DNA of 64,000 nucleotides from NCBI RefSeq assembly GCF_015645385.1, contig NZ_JADOET010000013.1:35706-99705 (forward strand). Direction: 5' to 3'. The stretch is from Winogradskyella marina (GTDB lineage Bacteria > Bacteroidota > Bacteroidia > Flavobacteriales > Flavobacteriaceae). The notes beneath the pieces are model-generated. The model had not been told where the DNA came from. It searched no databases and saw only the letters and a list, made by a program, of their open reading frames with translations. Positions 16,349 to 25,761 of the stretch are shown here, one piece after another. How positions within the stretch are numbered: position 1 is the first letter of the stretch; the number at the start of each line of letters is the position of its first letter. A program made the translations under genes and the position numbers.

Positions 16349-17098
16349 TTACAGCACCTCTATTAACTGAAGCGCATTGAAGGCTCCGTTGTTTAAGGGG
16401 TATTGTATGCTGTTTACTTCTTGAAAGAATGCTACTTTTAGGAAGTAAAACTGATTTCCAGTACCCGATGGGACAGCTGTTGGTGTTAAGGTTACTGTGG
16501 ATGCGATACCGTTAATTGGTAAATTAACGATAGGACTCACTTGCAACTCCTTGTTACCTGAACTGAAATCGAGATCTAGAAATCCTGCACTGAAGCTAAC
16601 ATGTGTTGCTCCTCCCGGAATCCCTAAGTCGTGATTTGGGGTTAGGTCTACAATGGTTACTTCTCCGGTAGTGCTATCTAATGTAAAATCAGATCGCAGC
16701 ACGGAGCTTAGCTGTGCATTATTATTGAAGTCGAAGCCTATTAAATGTGCTCTTCCTTCTGGTGTTGCTAGGCCAATGGCTACTTGCCGTTGACCACGTA
16801 CGGACGTTATGTCCGAATTCTTAACTTTACTCATCACTTGAGTTAAACGTGATGTGACACGATTGTCTTTAGCATCAGCTAATAAGTTAATGATTGCACG
16901 ACGCAGTATTTTACCACTGGTTGCACAATGTCCAAATTCTGAACCATTTTCTCGGGTTCTTGCAAATGCAGGGTCGCTTTTAATACGATTTGCACTTACA
17001 CCACCTTTGGTTCTTACTAAATACCCTTCTTTGCCCTTGTAAAAGGTAAGGTCGTCCAGGGTTTCTTCGACCTTTATTAAGCTTTTTAACTTCGCCAT
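16349..17098 (-). CDS. Conserved protein of unknown function (249 residues)
   Basis: I do not know a function for this protein. It has 249 residues, no signal peptide and no membrane segment. The N-terminal part has the pattern LDDLTFYKGKEGYLVRTKGG, then RTRENGSEFGHC and an Arg/Lys-rich helix with SRLTQVMSKVKN. The C-terminal half (about 120-249) is rich in beta-type sequence and ends FFQEVNSIQYPLNNGAFNAL. It has its own strong terminator and is transcribed against the surrounding polysaccharide genes, so it is an insertion relative to the locus. A TAAATTTG element at 17221-17214 on the minus strand could be its promoter. Its neighbour is a small HTH gene facing the other way. Confidence 0.7.
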   Translation of the reverse strand: MAKLKSLIKVEETLDDLTFYKGKEGYLVRTKGGVSANRIKSDPAFARTRENGSEFGHCATSGKILRRAIINLLADAKDNRVTSRLTQVMSKVKNSDITSVRGQRQVAIGLATPEGRAHLIGFDFNNNAQLSSVLRSDFTLDSTTGEVTIVDLTPNHDLGIPGGATHVSFSAGFLDLDFSSGNKELQVSPIVNLPINGIASTVTLTPTAVPSGTGNQFYFLKVAFFQEVNSIQYPLNNGAFNALQLIEVL

Positions 17099-17639
17099 AA
17101 TTATGGGGTTTAAAAATTATTAATAAAAATTCATACCAGTACTTATTGTAAGAACTTCGATTATCATTGGCGCCTTATTGAGCACGAGGTTGATACTTTG
17201 ACTACTGATATGACAAATTTAGGTGGAAGCTAAGGGCGTTTTTTTTGATATTTCCGAATTAGGACTTGATTTGTATTTATTGCCGATATTGTCTTTTATT
17301 GCTGATTTTGCTCTAGTGAAATTTAGTTGTATCTGGGTTTTCATACACTCATCATACATTATCTATACACGATCTATTCACCATCTATACTCTAGCTATA
17401 TATTATTAAGTTGCCAATTTGACTTAAATTGTTCTATAATCATACGTTGAATTATGAGGTTTTTGTTTTTGGTCTAGATAAGTATCGTATTCGATGAAAT
17501 GCATTAGTTACATATATGTAGTATATTTTCTTACTTATAACTACGCTTTATCGAAAATTAATGTTTTTAATAGTCTGAAATACAGTGGATTTTATAAATT
17601 GTAGCTAATTAATTTTATTGAACTTTAAACAGCCCCCAA
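17099..17639. other. 541-bp gap between divergent unknown gene and HTH gene
   Basis: The gap is very A/T rich. TAAATTTG on the minus strand at 17221-17214 fits the -7 consensus for the leftward gene, but no -33 TTG is at the right distance. A 75-codon open frame at 17223-17450 has a composition unlike neighbouring genes and is not taken as a gene. No repeats or RNA genes were recognised. Confidence 0.4.
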
Positions 17640-18026
17640 ATGGAAAAGAAAAAATTATTTTTAACCTCAACAGATGTGCAGCAAATCACCGGATTAAGTA
17701 TGCGTACTGCACGAAACATTATGCAATTTATACGTGATGAACGCCAATTAGGAACTCGCCAATACATTCATATTTATGATTTTTGTTCCGTATTTAACCT
17801 TCCTGTAAATGTTTTATTTGATTATTTGAATACAAACATTTATCATAAAGGACCTATTGATGATGAAGCTTTAAGACGTGACTATCAAAAAAAATCTTTA
17901 GAAGATGGTTATACAAGTTATTTACAACATAAAGATTTTGAGATTTGTATGACAGCTAAGGATTTGAAGAAGCATTTAGGTTCGGATGAATTAGATGAAT
18001 TGGATGATGAGAGTGAGGTTGCTTGA
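17640..18026 (+). CDS. Small helix-turn-helix protein (excisionase/regulator-like)
   Basis: A protein of 128 residues. The N-terminal half, FLTSTDVQQITGLSMRTARN followed by IMQFIRDER, looks like a winged-helix/MerR-type HTH as in excisionases and small Bacteroidota regulators. A second region DFCSVFNLPVNVLFDYLN resembles the companion segment common in these proteins. The C-terminus is acidic (ELDELDDESEVA). It may regulate the divergent unknown gene or be the remains of a mobile element. No integrase is nearby. Start chosen at the first ATG, following AAACAGCCCCCAA. DNA binding is inferred from the pattern only. Confidence 0.65.
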   Translation: MEKKKLFLTSTDVQQITGLSMRTARNIMQFIRDERQLGTRQYIHIYDFCSVFNLPVNVLFDYLNTNIYHKGPIDDEALRRDYQKKSLEDGYTSYLQHKDFEICMTAKDLKKHLGSDELDELDDESEVA

Positions 18027-18029
18027 TTT

Positions 18030-18560
18030 GAACTCCCCTTTCTTCACCTCGTTCCTCGGGAATTCATTCCCCTCTTTAAAAAAAGAGGGGAGCTGGATTA
18101 GGTTGTTGTTTTTGGCATTGCTTTATGCTTAATACTTTTTTTGAATATTTAAACTTCTTAAAAAAAAAAGAGGGGAGCTGTGAAAGGTTGTTCTATTTAG
18201 CATTGGATATTGGGATTTTACTTTTTTATTATTTATATTTTTCTTAAAAAAAAAGAAAGAGCATTGTAGTAGGTGGATTATTTATTTTGTAGCCTGCTGT
18301 TACTTTTGAAATTCTTTTGCCTTATAATAGGAATCCGAAAGTTTGTAGTTTATAAAACTTATTTTGGTCTCCTTTATGAGCTCCTCCCTTTAGAAAAAAG
18401 GAGGTGGATGAACCGCCGTAGAAGGTTTAGACGGTGGGTTTGAGTTTATTTATTTTATAAGTCTTCACCTCTTAGAACTCCCCTTTCTTTACCTCGTGCC
18501 TTAGTGAATTCTTTCCCCTTTTTTTTAAGAGGGAATGGGAGTTGGATCTGGGTGAGGTGC
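18030..18560. repeat. Cluster of CTCCCC...GAGGGG intergenic repeats
   Basis: Within the 680-bp gap between the HTH gene and the exporter permease there are full copies at 18030-18110 and 18475-18560 (GAACTCCCCTTTCTTCACCT start, GAGGGGAGCTGG or equivalent end). A partial copy is at 18162-18191 and a diverged copy at 18373-18442, containing CCGCCGT...ACGGTGG arms. They belong to the family found next to the DUF559 relic at 16112-16259. No coding sequence is seen here. Confidence 0.7.
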
Positions 18561-18706
18561 TCTTTTTAGTGTTTTTTTAGTAGTGATTTTGCCGTGGTAT
18601 TGTTTCTGTGTTTTTATTCCTTATTCTGAGTTTTAGATTGTTAATGGAATTAGTATATTAGCCCAATTGAAAAAAAGGGTGTTTTCCTTAATATTTTAAA
18701 CGTTGC

Positions 18707-19552
18707 ATGGCCTTAGAAACTCGAGTTTACCAGAAAGAACGAACCATTAAATTTGGTGCGCTTTTAAAAGCGAGCTTAAAAGACATGTTTCAATCGCGTT
18801 TTTTGGCGCGTCAATTGGCAGAACGCGATATAAAAGCGATGTACCGCCAATCTTATCTAGGGATTGTATGGGCTTTTATTATGCCTATAACTACAGCTGC
18901 TGTATGGGTTTTCTTAAATAGCACTGGTACCATTAAATTAACTGATACTGGAATTCCATACCCTGTTTATGCCTTTTCTGGAACTTTGATTTGGTCTATT
19001 ATTGTGGAGTCTATTAATTCGCCAATGACCAGTACGCAAGCTGCCAAAGGAATATTGACTAAAATTAATTTCCCAAAAGAAGCCTTATTGCTCTCAGGTA
19101 TTTATAAATTGTTATTTGATACATGTATTAAAATACTCATATTAGTAGCATTCGTACTGCTTTATGGTGTGGGTTTACAATGGAGCTTACTGTTGTTTCC
19201 AATTGCTATTTTGGGTGCCATTATTTTTGGAACTACCGTAGGTTTGTTTTTAACTCCATTAGGCCTTTTGTATAAAGATATTGGTAAAATTATAACTTTT
19301 GGAATGCAGTTTTTAATGTATGTAACTCCTGTGGTGTATGCGATTCCTAAAACTGGCATTATGAAAACAATAATGACCTATAATCCTATTACTCCGATTC
19401 TGTTAACCGCTAGGGATATGGTTGTTGGTTTTACACCAGACTATCTCAATTATTTTTTAATCGTGTTAGCTGTTTGTATTCCATTTTTGTTTTTAGGGTT
19501 AATTATTTATCGTATTTCAATTCCTATTATTGTGGAACGGTTGAGTGCGTAG
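18707..19552 (+). CDS. wzm: Polysaccharide ABC exporter permease, Wzm-like
   Basis: An ABC-2 type membrane subunit of 281 residues that, with Wzt, exports lipid-linked polysaccharide across the inner membrane. After a basic N-terminus it has LARQLAERDIKAMYRQSYLG (coupling region, about 33-56), then about six membrane helices. The first contains GIVWAFIMPITTAAVWVFL and the last FLIVLAVCIPFLFLGLIIYR. The RDIKAMYRQSYLG motif is characteristic of Wzm/TagG-type permeases. It is unusually far (346 bp) from its ATPase gene, with repeats in between, but on the same strand. Confidence 0.92.
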   Translation: MALETRVYQKERTIKFGALLKASLKDMFQSRFLARQLAERDIKAMYRQSYLGIVWAFIMPITTAAVWVFLNSTGTIKLTDTGIPYPVYAFSGTLIWSIIVESINSPMTSTQAAKGILTKINFPKEALLLSGIYKLLFDTCIKILILVAFVLLYGVGLQWSLLLFPIAILGAIIFGTTVGLFLTPLGLLYKDIGKIITFGMQFLMYVTPVVYAIPKTGIMKTIMTYNPITPILLTARDMVVGFTPDYLNYFLIVLAVCIPFLFLGLIIYRISIPIIVERLSA

Positions 19553-19591
19553 ATGGGTGTTGGGTGTTGAGTTGTTTGTTGTTGAGTTGGA

Positions 19592-19647
19592 GAAGTTGGA
19601 AGTTGGAAGTTTGAAGTTTGAAGTTGGAAGTTGGCAGCACGAAGTCA
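19592..19647 (+). repeat. Heptanucleotide array copy 5
   Basis: Eight exact units between wzm and wzt: GAAGTTG twice, GAAGTTT twice, GAAGTTG twice, GCAGCAC, GAAGTCA. It resembles copy 3 after wzc closely, including the GCAC unit near the end. Confidence 0.85.
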
Positions 19648-19650
19648 AAT

Positions 19651-19850
19651 CCTTCTGTTTGCCTAGTAGGTATGGAGGTCTTTGATTTCTTAAAGTGAAA
19701 TTAAATCCACCTTCCTAGTGAAAAGGATGAGATATTGGAATATAGGATTTGAAGAGAGATTTGAGTTTGGATGAGTAAAACCCTTCCGTCTTTGATTTTT
19801 TTAAGTGAAATCAAATCCACCTTCCCTTATGCATAAGGGAAGAGCTGGGG
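19651..19850. repeat. Two-hairpin intergenic repeat, copies 2 and 3
   Basis: A diverged copy (19651-19732) and a good copy (19781-19850) of the element at 11450-11516. The good copy has TTTGATTT/AAATCAAA arms and CTTCCCTTATGCATAAGGGAAG as a near-perfect hairpin. With the heptanucleotide array they fill the wzm-wzt gap of 346 bp. Confidence 0.7.
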
Positions 19851-19898
19851 AGAATTTTTAAGATAAGGTATATAGATAGGAAAGATTAATAGATTTAG

Positions 19899-21128
19899 AT
19901 GTCTGATAAAAATGAAATAGTAGCTGATGGTGCTGTCCTTGTTAAGGTTGAGGGTTTGAGCAAAAAGTTTTGCAAAGATCTTAAAACTAGCCTTTGGTAT
20001 GGATTAAAAGATTTGGTGAGTGGCGTTTCTGGCTCAACGGAAGACAGGTTATTGCGGCCAAAAGAGTTTTGGGCAGTAAAGGATATTAGTTTTGAACTGC
20101 GACGTGGTGAGTGTTTGGGTTTAATTGGGCATAATGGAGCAGGTAAAAGTACTTTGTTAAAAATACTTAACGGTCTTATAAACCCAGACGCAGGTAAAGT
20201 CACCATGAAAGGTCGTATTGGTGCGTTAATAGAATTAGGCGCTGGTTTTAACCCTATTCTTAGCGGCCGAGAAAATATTTATAATAATGGTGCTATATTA
20301 GGCTTTAGCCGAAAAGAGATTGATAGCAAGTTAGAGGCTATTATTGCTTTTGCAGAATTAGAAGACTTTATAGACATGCCTGTACAGCATTACAGTTCTG
20401 GTATGAAAGTACGTTTAGGCTTTGCCGTAGCCGCTCAAATGGAACCTGATGTGTTGATTATTGATGAAGTGTTAGCTGTTGGAGATTTAGGCTTTATTTT
20501 GAAATGTTTTAAAACTATTGATACTATTTTGCCACACACTGCGGTAATATTTGTTTCACATAGTATGCCTATGATATCTCGTATTTGTAGTCAAATTGTT
20601 TTGATGGACCGTGGGGAATCAAAATTTCAAGGAGGTGATGTAGGAAAAGCAATAGATTTATATTATAATAGGTTTGCCATAAATGAAAGTTCAGTGGTGT
20701 ATACAGATTCATGTATAGAGTTAAATCACAGTGCTGTTTTAGCAGAAAAGTATGAAAAAAACATAGCTCAATTACCTTGGAGAGAAAAGCTTGAATTTTT
20801 ATTTGAATTTAATATTTTGGCACCAATTAAAGACTATGAATTTTTTATAATTATTATTGATAAAGAACAGCGACCAGTGGCTCGTTTTAAGCAAAACAAC
20901 TTTGATTTATCGCCGAAATCAAATTCTTCTGTAATATCTTTTAAAGCTTCTCATAATGATTTACAACTGTCAAAAGGGGTGTATTCAGTTAATTTAGCAG
21001 TAAGAGAACGAATGAGTAAAAATCCAGTTTATAGAATTAATGGAATTTTACCATTTCAAATTACGGATAAAGATGAAACTTGGGAGCCTTTTTTGTTAAC
21101 TTCAAGTTTTGAATCAATCTCTAATTAA
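19899..21128 (+). CDS. wzt: Polysaccharide ABC exporter ATPase with C-terminal glycan-binding domain, Wzt-like
   Basis: The protein has 409 residues. The ATPase part has Walker A GHNGAGKS at 77-84, signature YSSGMKVRLGF and Walker B VLIIDEVLAVGD, the usual Wzt/TagH pattern. After about residue 250 there is an extra domain of ~150 residues with beta-rich sequence (KLEFLFEFNILAPIKDYEFF, later KGVYSVNLAVRER), matching the place and style of the Wzt C-terminal carbohydrate-binding fold. Such a domain recognises the finished or capped glycan and makes export glycan-specific. It works with Wzm at 18707. Start chosen at the ATG at 19899. Confidence 0.93.
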   Translation: MSDKNEIVADGAVLVKVEGLSKKFCKDLKTSLWYGLKDLVSGVSGSTEDRLLRPKEFWAVKDISFELRRGECLGLIGHNGAGKSTLLKILNGLINPDAGKVTMKGRIGALIELGAGFNPILSGRENIYNNGAILGFSRKEIDSKLEAIIAFAELEDFIDMPVQHYSSGMKVRLGFAVAAQMEPDVLIIDEVLAVGDLGFILKCFKTIDTILPHTAVIFVSHSMPMISRICSQIVLMDRGESKFQGGDVGKAIDLYYNRFAINESSVVYTDSCIELNHSAVLAEKYEKNIAQLPWREKLEFLFEFNILAPIKDYEFFIIIIDKEQRPVARFKQNNFDLSPKSNSSVISFKASHNDLQLSKGVYSVNLAVRERMSKNPVYRINGILPFQITDKDETWEPFLLTSSFESISN

Positions 21129-21143
21129 AGCGTAAGTTATTTT

Positions 21144-22217
21144 ATGATAAACGTCACCAAAACATTTTTACCTCCACAAGAAGAGTACAATGCTATATTA
21201 AAGAGTGCATGGGATACTGGTTGGATGACTAATAGAGGTGTTTTGGTTCAAGAACTCGAAGCTAAACTAAAAACATATTTAGGAATCTCAAACATTATAG
21301 CGACTACTAATGGTACGTTGCCTTTGCAAATTGCTATAAAAGCCTTAGGATTAACTGGCGAAATTATAACCACTCCTTTTAGTTATGTTGCGACGACGAG
21401 CAGTATTGTTTGGGAGGGGTGTAAACCTGTTTTTGTAGATATTGATCCTGAGTATTTAACGATAGACGAAACCAAAATAGAAGCTGCTATCACAGCAAAA
21501 ACATCAGCTATATTAGCAACCCATGTTTTTGGGAATCCTTGTGCTATAGAAGCTATAGAAGTCATAGCAAAAAGACACGACTTAAAAGTTGTTTATGATG
21601 CTGCCCATTGTTTTGGAGTGACCTATAACGGACAATCTATTTTTAATTATGGCAACGTTAGTACCTGTAGTTTTCATGCGACAAAGTTGTTTCATACCGG
21701 TGAAGGAGGTGCCTTGTTTGCTAAAGATGAGACATTACATAATAAATTTTTTTATCATCATAATTTTGGGCATGATGGTCCAGAAGCTTTTCAGGGTATA
21801 GGTATTAATGCTAAGATGAGTGAACCACAAGCTGCTATGGGTTTGGCTGTGTTACCTTATATGGGTGAAATTTTAGAAGAACGAAAACATATTGCTGAGA
21901 CTTATAATGCTGCCTTTAAAGACACTACGCTTAAATTATTTAAAATTAGAGAAGGGGCTCGTTGGAATTATAGTTATTACCCTGTTGTTTTTAAAGATGA
22001 AGCCGAACTTTTGCGTGTAAAAGCAGCTCTAAACCAAGCCGCTATTTTCCCTAGGCGTTATTTTTATCCTAGTTTAAATACTTTGGACTATGTTGAAAGC
22101 GTATCCTGTCCTGTTTCAGAGTCTGTAGCTTCTAGAGTTTTGTGTTTGCCTTTGTATCATGGGTTACAGCCTTTAGAGGTAAAATTAATAACAAAAATAA
22201 TATTAGATACATTATGA
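21144..22217 (+). CDS. DegT/DnrJ/EryC1/StrS family sugar aminotransferase
   Basis: A PLP-dependent aminotransferase of 357 residues that aminates keto-nucleotide sugars. The PLP lysine is K181 in SFHATKLFHTGEGGA. The PLP-holding Asp is in VVYDAAHCFG (149-158), and TTPFSYVATTSSI (76-88) is the substrate/phosphate loop. It should supply an amino sugar for the glycan. The ketosugar could come from the SDR enzymes upstream, though no clear 4,6-dehydratase was identified. It overlaps the next gene by 4 bp (ATGA), so the two are translated together. Confidence 0.9.
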   Translation: MINVTKTFLPPQEEYNAILKSAWDTGWMTNRGVLVQELEAKLKTYLGISNIIATTNGTLPLQIAIKALGLTGEIITTPFSYVATTSSIVWEGCKPVFVDIDPEYLTIDETKIEAAITAKTSAILATHVFGNPCAIEAIEVIAKRHDLKVVYDAAHCFGVTYNGQSIFNYGNVSTCSFHATKLFHTGEGGALFAKDETLHNKFFYHHNFGHDGPEAFQGIGINAKMSEPQAAMGLAVLPYMGEILEERKHIAETYNAAFKDTTLKLFKIREGARWNYSYYPVVFKDEAELLRVKAALNQAAIFPRRYFYPSLNTLDYVESVSCPVSESVASRVLCLPLYHGLQPLEVKLITKIILDTL

Positions 22218-22912
22218 AAGTAGCTGTAATGCAACCATACATATTTCCTTATATAGGCTATTTTCAGATGGTTAATGCTAGTGATATATTTGTTTTTTAC
22301 GATAATGTAGATTACATTCAAAGAGGCTATATAAATAGAAATAACCTATTGTCAGGTGATGGCAAACAGTATTTTACAGTTCCTGTAAAAAAAAGTAGTT
22401 TGGGGACGAAGGTAAATGAGGTTGTGATAAGTGATTATGGCAAGTGGAAAGTTAAGTTTCTAAAACAAATTAAATTTACTTATTCTAAAGCTCCATTTTT
22501 TAATGATATTTACGATATTTTAGAGAATTTTTTAGAGAATAAAAAGTATGATAAAATAAGTGATTTCTCATTAGAATCTGTTATAATGATAAGTAATTAT
22601 TTAGAAATGCGGAACCAATTTGCATTTAGTTCAGAAATAGAAGGATTAAGTGAATTTGACGATAAGGTCGAAAAACTTGAACATATTTTAAATAATTATA
22701 AGGCCAGTGAAATTATATTACCACCGGGTTCAAAAGAATTATATAAATATTGGGAGCCAATTAATGCTAAAAAAAGTACATTAAAAGCCCCTGAAATTAA
22801 ATACAAGCAGTTTAATTTTCAATTTGTAGAAAATTTATCCATTATTGATGTGTTAATGTTCAACGAGATTGAAAAAGTTAAGTCGTTTATAGAAAATGTT
22901 AATTATCAATGA
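22214..22912 (+). CDS. WbqC family protein
   Basis: A protein of 232 residues from the ATG at 22214 (an in-frame start at 22142 would lie inside the aminotransferase gene and is rejected). It opens MKVAVMQPYIFPYIGYFQMV and continues FYDNVDYIQRGYINRNNLL, the signature of the WbqC-like family found in O-antigen and capsule clusters. The biochemical role is not firmly known. Its repeated occurrence next to DegT-type aminotransferases suggests modification of the amino sugar, such as N-acylation; that is inference. It overlaps both neighbours by 4 bp. Confidence 0.88.
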   Translation: MKVAVMQPYIFPYIGYFQMVNASDIFVFYDNVDYIQRGYINRNNLLSGDGKQYFTVPVKKSSLGTKVNEVVISDYGKWKVKFLKQIKFTYSKAPFFNDIYDILENFLENKKYDKISDFSLESVIMISNYLEMRNQFAFSSEIEGLSEFDDKVEKLEHILNNYKASEIILPPGSKELYKYWEPINAKKSTLKAPEIKYKQFNFQFVENLSIIDVLMFNEIEKVKSFIENVNYQ

Positions 22913-23715
22913 AAACAATAACAGGAATTCATGGTGTGCCAAGATCCGGGACATCTTGGTTAGCTCAAATTTTTAATGCATCTCCAGAAGTAAGATTAAA
23001 ATTTCAACCATTGTTTTCGTATGCATTTAAGGAGAGACTTGATGAGTTCTCATCTTCTAAAGATATCACTGATTTCTTTGATGGCATATACAATAGTGAT
23101 GACGACTTTATTAATATGAGAGATACTGACTTACTTAAAGGTTATCCTCAGTTTAAAAAAATGGAAGAACAGCAGCATTTAGTTTTTAAGCATGTTCGTT
23201 ACCACAATGTTTTACCAAATTTAATGAAGAACCATAGCTATTTAAAACTCATTTTGGTTATAAGAAACCCTTTGGCTGTATTAAGCTCATGGAAGAACGC
23301 CCCAAGGGAATTTGACAAATCATGGGACTTTCTTAAAGAATGGAAGTTAGCGCAGCTAAAAAATACGGATAGGGCTGATTATTTTGGGTTTGATAAATGG
23401 AAGGTGGTAACTGAGATGTTTTTATCACTAGAAAAATCTTATCCAAAACGGGTTAAATTAGTTACGTATAAATCTATGCTTTCTAATACTTTAGAGGTGT
23501 CAGAAGAGTTATATAAATTTGCAGGAATAACTTTTGGGGAACAAAGCAAAAACTTTATTGAGGAAAGTAAAACGAAACAAGTCAATCACCCAAATAGCGT
23601 TTTTAGAGTTAAAATTAATGATGAAGCTTATAAAAATGATATATCCATAGATATCCAAGATGAAATTATTCAAAATTTAAAAGGGACAAATTTAGAGCGC
23701 TTTTTATATGAATAA
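22909..23715 (+). CDS. Sulfotransferase family protein (1 of 3)
   Basis: A P-loop sulfotransferase of 268 residues that would move sulfate from PAPS onto a glycan. The 5'-phosphosulfate-binding loop GVPRSGTSW is at 9-17, and the 3'-phosphate strand LVIRNPLAVLSSW at 116-128 has the expected Arg and Ser. No signal peptide or membrane anchor, so it acts on cytosolic, lipid-linked intermediates. It overlaps the next GT2 gene by 8 bp. The acceptor is unknown. Confidence 0.87.
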   Translation: MKTITGIHGVPRSGTSWLAQIFNASPEVRLKFQPLFSYAFKERLDEFSSSKDITDFFDGIYNSDDDFINMRDTDLLKGYPQFKKMEEQQHLVFKHVRYHNVLPNLMKNHSYLKLILVIRNPLAVLSSWKNAPREFDKSWDFLKEWKLAQLKNTDRADYFGFDKWKVVTEMFLSLEKSYPKRVKLVTYKSMLSNTLEVSEELYKFAGITFGEQSKNFIEESKTKQVNHPNSVFRVKINDEAYKNDISIDIQDEIIQNLKGTNLERFLYE

Positions 23716-24724
23716 GCAAACAAAACCACTTGTTAGTGTAAGCGTGGTAACCTATAATCATGCTAATTATATTAAACAATGCTTAGATGGTATTTTAATG
23801 CAAAAAACCACATTTCCTTATGAGATAATATTAGGGGAAGATGATAGTACTGACGGAACTAGAGCAATTTGTAAAAATTATGCAGAACGTTTTCCAGTTA
23901 AAATTAGATTGTTTTTACGCTCTCGAAAAGATGTGATTAAAATTAACGGAAATCCTACTGGGCGTTTTAATTTTATGGAAAATTTAAAATCTTGCCAAGG
24001 CAAATTCATTGCACTATGTGAAGGTGACGATTATTGGACAGACCCATTAAAGTTACAGAAGCAGGTAGATCTTTTAGAAAGCTCTCCGAATTTGGTTGCT
24101 TGTCATCATTGGCAAAAAAATGCAGTCCTACAGGAAGGTTTATTTATAGAAAAAGATGCACCAAAAAAAGGTCATGGTTATTTTCCTAAAAAAATAGCTA
24201 CAGTAGAAAATATTTTTTCTAATGAGATGCGAGTGAAAACACGTACGGTTATGTTTAGGAATATAATTGACCCAAATTTTTTTCCTTATTGGTTCTCTGA
24301 AGTTGCTTTTGGAGATGTGCCGCTTAGTTTTTTACTAGGTAAACATGGTGATTTTGGTTTTATAGATGAAGAAATGGCTGTATATAGATTAACAGGAAAT
24401 GGAGTTAGTACTGCAGGATTAGAGGAGTTAGGTAATAATCAATTTTATGTTCAGCATTTTAAAAACTGGATAGATATATGGGATTTTGCAGATAAGCATT
24501 ATAATTACAAGTTTCATAAGCAAGCTTCAAAAACTGTGATAAGTTTTTATCGTATCATTGAATCCAATTTACCAACGAAAATGTCTTCTTTTCTACATAT
24601 TATGAAGTTTAATCTATTAGAGAGGAGAATATCTCTATTCAAATCTTTTACAGCGGCAAAATGGTTGTGTTTACAATACTTTAAAAAAAATAGGGTAAAA
24701 GTTAAAAAGAAAATTAGATATTAA
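23708..24724 (+). CDS. Glycosyltransferase family 2
   Basis: A protein of 338 residues with a GT-A fold. The N-terminal VSVSVVTYNHANYIKQCLDG and GEDDSTDGTRAI bind the nucleotide. The metal-binding acidic motif is in ALCEGDDYWTDPLKLQKQ (about residues 100-117). This arrangement, with YWTDPLKLQKQ, is common in capsule GT2 enzymes of Bacteroidota. The basic C-terminus (KKNRVKVKKKIRY) could touch the membrane. Donor and acceptor are unknown. It joins the next gene as TAATG. Confidence 0.9.
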   Translation: MNKQTKPLVSVSVVTYNHANYIKQCLDGILMQKTTFPYEIILGEDDSTDGTRAICKNYAERFPVKIRLFLRSRKDVIKINGNPTGRFNFMENLKSCQGKFIALCEGDDYWTDPLKLQKQVDLLESSPNLVACHHWQKNAVLQEGLFIEKDAPKKGHGYFPKKIATVENIFSNEMRVKTRTVMFRNIIDPNFFPYWFSEVAFGDVPLSFLLGKHGDFGFIDEEMAVYRLTGNGVSTAGLEELGNNQFYVQHFKNWIDIWDFADKHYNYKFHKQASKTVISFYRIIESNLPTKMSSFLHIMKFNLLERRISLFKSFTAAKWLCLQYFKKNRVKVKKKIRY

Positions 24725-25665
24725 TGAAAGAAGAAAATTTAATATTTTTAATCTCTCAACCTAGAGCAGGTTCTACTTATCTTCAAAATTTGTTATCAAA
24801 TAATAATGAAACTAACACGTGTAGTGAACCATGGTTGCTATTATATTTTGCTAATCAATTTAAGCCTAATTTATTCGAAGCAAAATTTGATAATAAATTA
24901 GCTAAAACTGCTTTTAATGATTACCTAGAAAAATATCCAAGTATTAACTTTAATAACGAACAAAAGTCCTTTTTATTAAACTTATATACTCCTCTTTTTG
25001 ATGGGTACAAATTTGCAATTGACAAAACCCCGAGATATTGGGAAATAATGGATGAGATTCAAAATCTATTTCCTAATAGTAAAATAATTATTTTAAAACG
25101 CAATCCATTAGACGTAGTAAAATCCATTATCAATACTTGGAATATAAATTCAATATCTGAATTAAATTATTACAAAAGAGATTTATTATTAGCTCCCAAA
25201 AAAATACATGCTTTTTGTAAAAACCACAGAGATAATCCTAATATATATGCTCTACGATACGAAGATTTAATTAGAGATACAATTGTAGAGATAAAAAAAG
25301 TATATAAGTGGATAGGTATTGCTTATCAAGTAGAAGTATCTGATACAAGTAATAATCAAAAGTATAAAGGAAAGTTTGGAGATCCCTATCAAAACTCAGA
25401 GAAATCCTATTATCAGGTTAAAACAGAATTTAAACAAAAAACATTAAATAAAACATTTAAAGATTTTTTAATAGGTTATGAAAATTATTTAGGTTCTGAA
25501 TTTTTATTGGCTTATGGGAACTATGAACTAACTGAAGCAAAACAAAAACAGACCAGAGCATATAATTATTTTATGCACATCCGTACGGATGGTCGGAAGA
25601 GAATTCATTTGAAAAAAGAATTCTCTTACCTATTGAAAGAAATTTTTTACAGGTTATTTAAATAA
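24724..25665 (+). CDS. Sulfotransferase family protein (2 of 3)
   Basis: A protein of 313 residues. LISQPRAGSTYLQNLL (9-24) is the PAPS 5'-loop. FAIDKTPRYW (97-106) is typical of the Sulfotransfer_3-like group, and IIILKRNPLDVVKSI (121-135) carries the 3'-phosphate-binding Arg126 and Ser134. It is cytosolic. It differs clearly from the other two copies, so they are not recent duplicates and probably sulfate different positions. A ~95-bp gap follows. Confidence 0.87.
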   Translation: MKEENLIFLISQPRAGSTYLQNLLSNNNETNTCSEPWLLLYFANQFKPNLFEAKFDNKLAKTAFNDYLEKYPSINFNNEQKSFLLNLYTPLFDGYKFAIDKTPRYWEIMDEIQNLFPNSKIIILKRNPLDVVKSIINTWNINSISELNYYKRDLLLAPKKIHAFCKNHRDNPNIYALRYEDLIRDTIVEIKKVYKWIGIAYQVEVSDTSNNQKYKGKFGDPYQNSEKSYYQVKTEFKQKTLNKTFKDFLIGYENYLGSEFLLAYGNYELTEAKQKQTRAYNYFMHIRTDGRKRIHLKKEFSYLLKEIFYRLFK

Positions 25666-25761
25666 AATTTACTAATATTAAAAATATAACAGATAACAAT
25701 TGTTTAGCTAATATGTTTATTAATACTAGTGATTCTTTAACATCATAAAAAGGAAACTTTA

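Noticed and set aside
17223..17450. 75-codon open frame in the gap before the HTH gene
   Set aside because: The sequence is low-complexity Ser/Tyr/Ile-rich with no domain pattern, and the supposed N-terminus overlaps the likely promoter of the divergent gene.
20625..20645. Shine-Dalgarno-like AAGGAGGTGATGT inside wzt
   Set aside because: Bacteroidota do not rely on such sites, and the codons fit the Wzt reading frame; no gene begins there.
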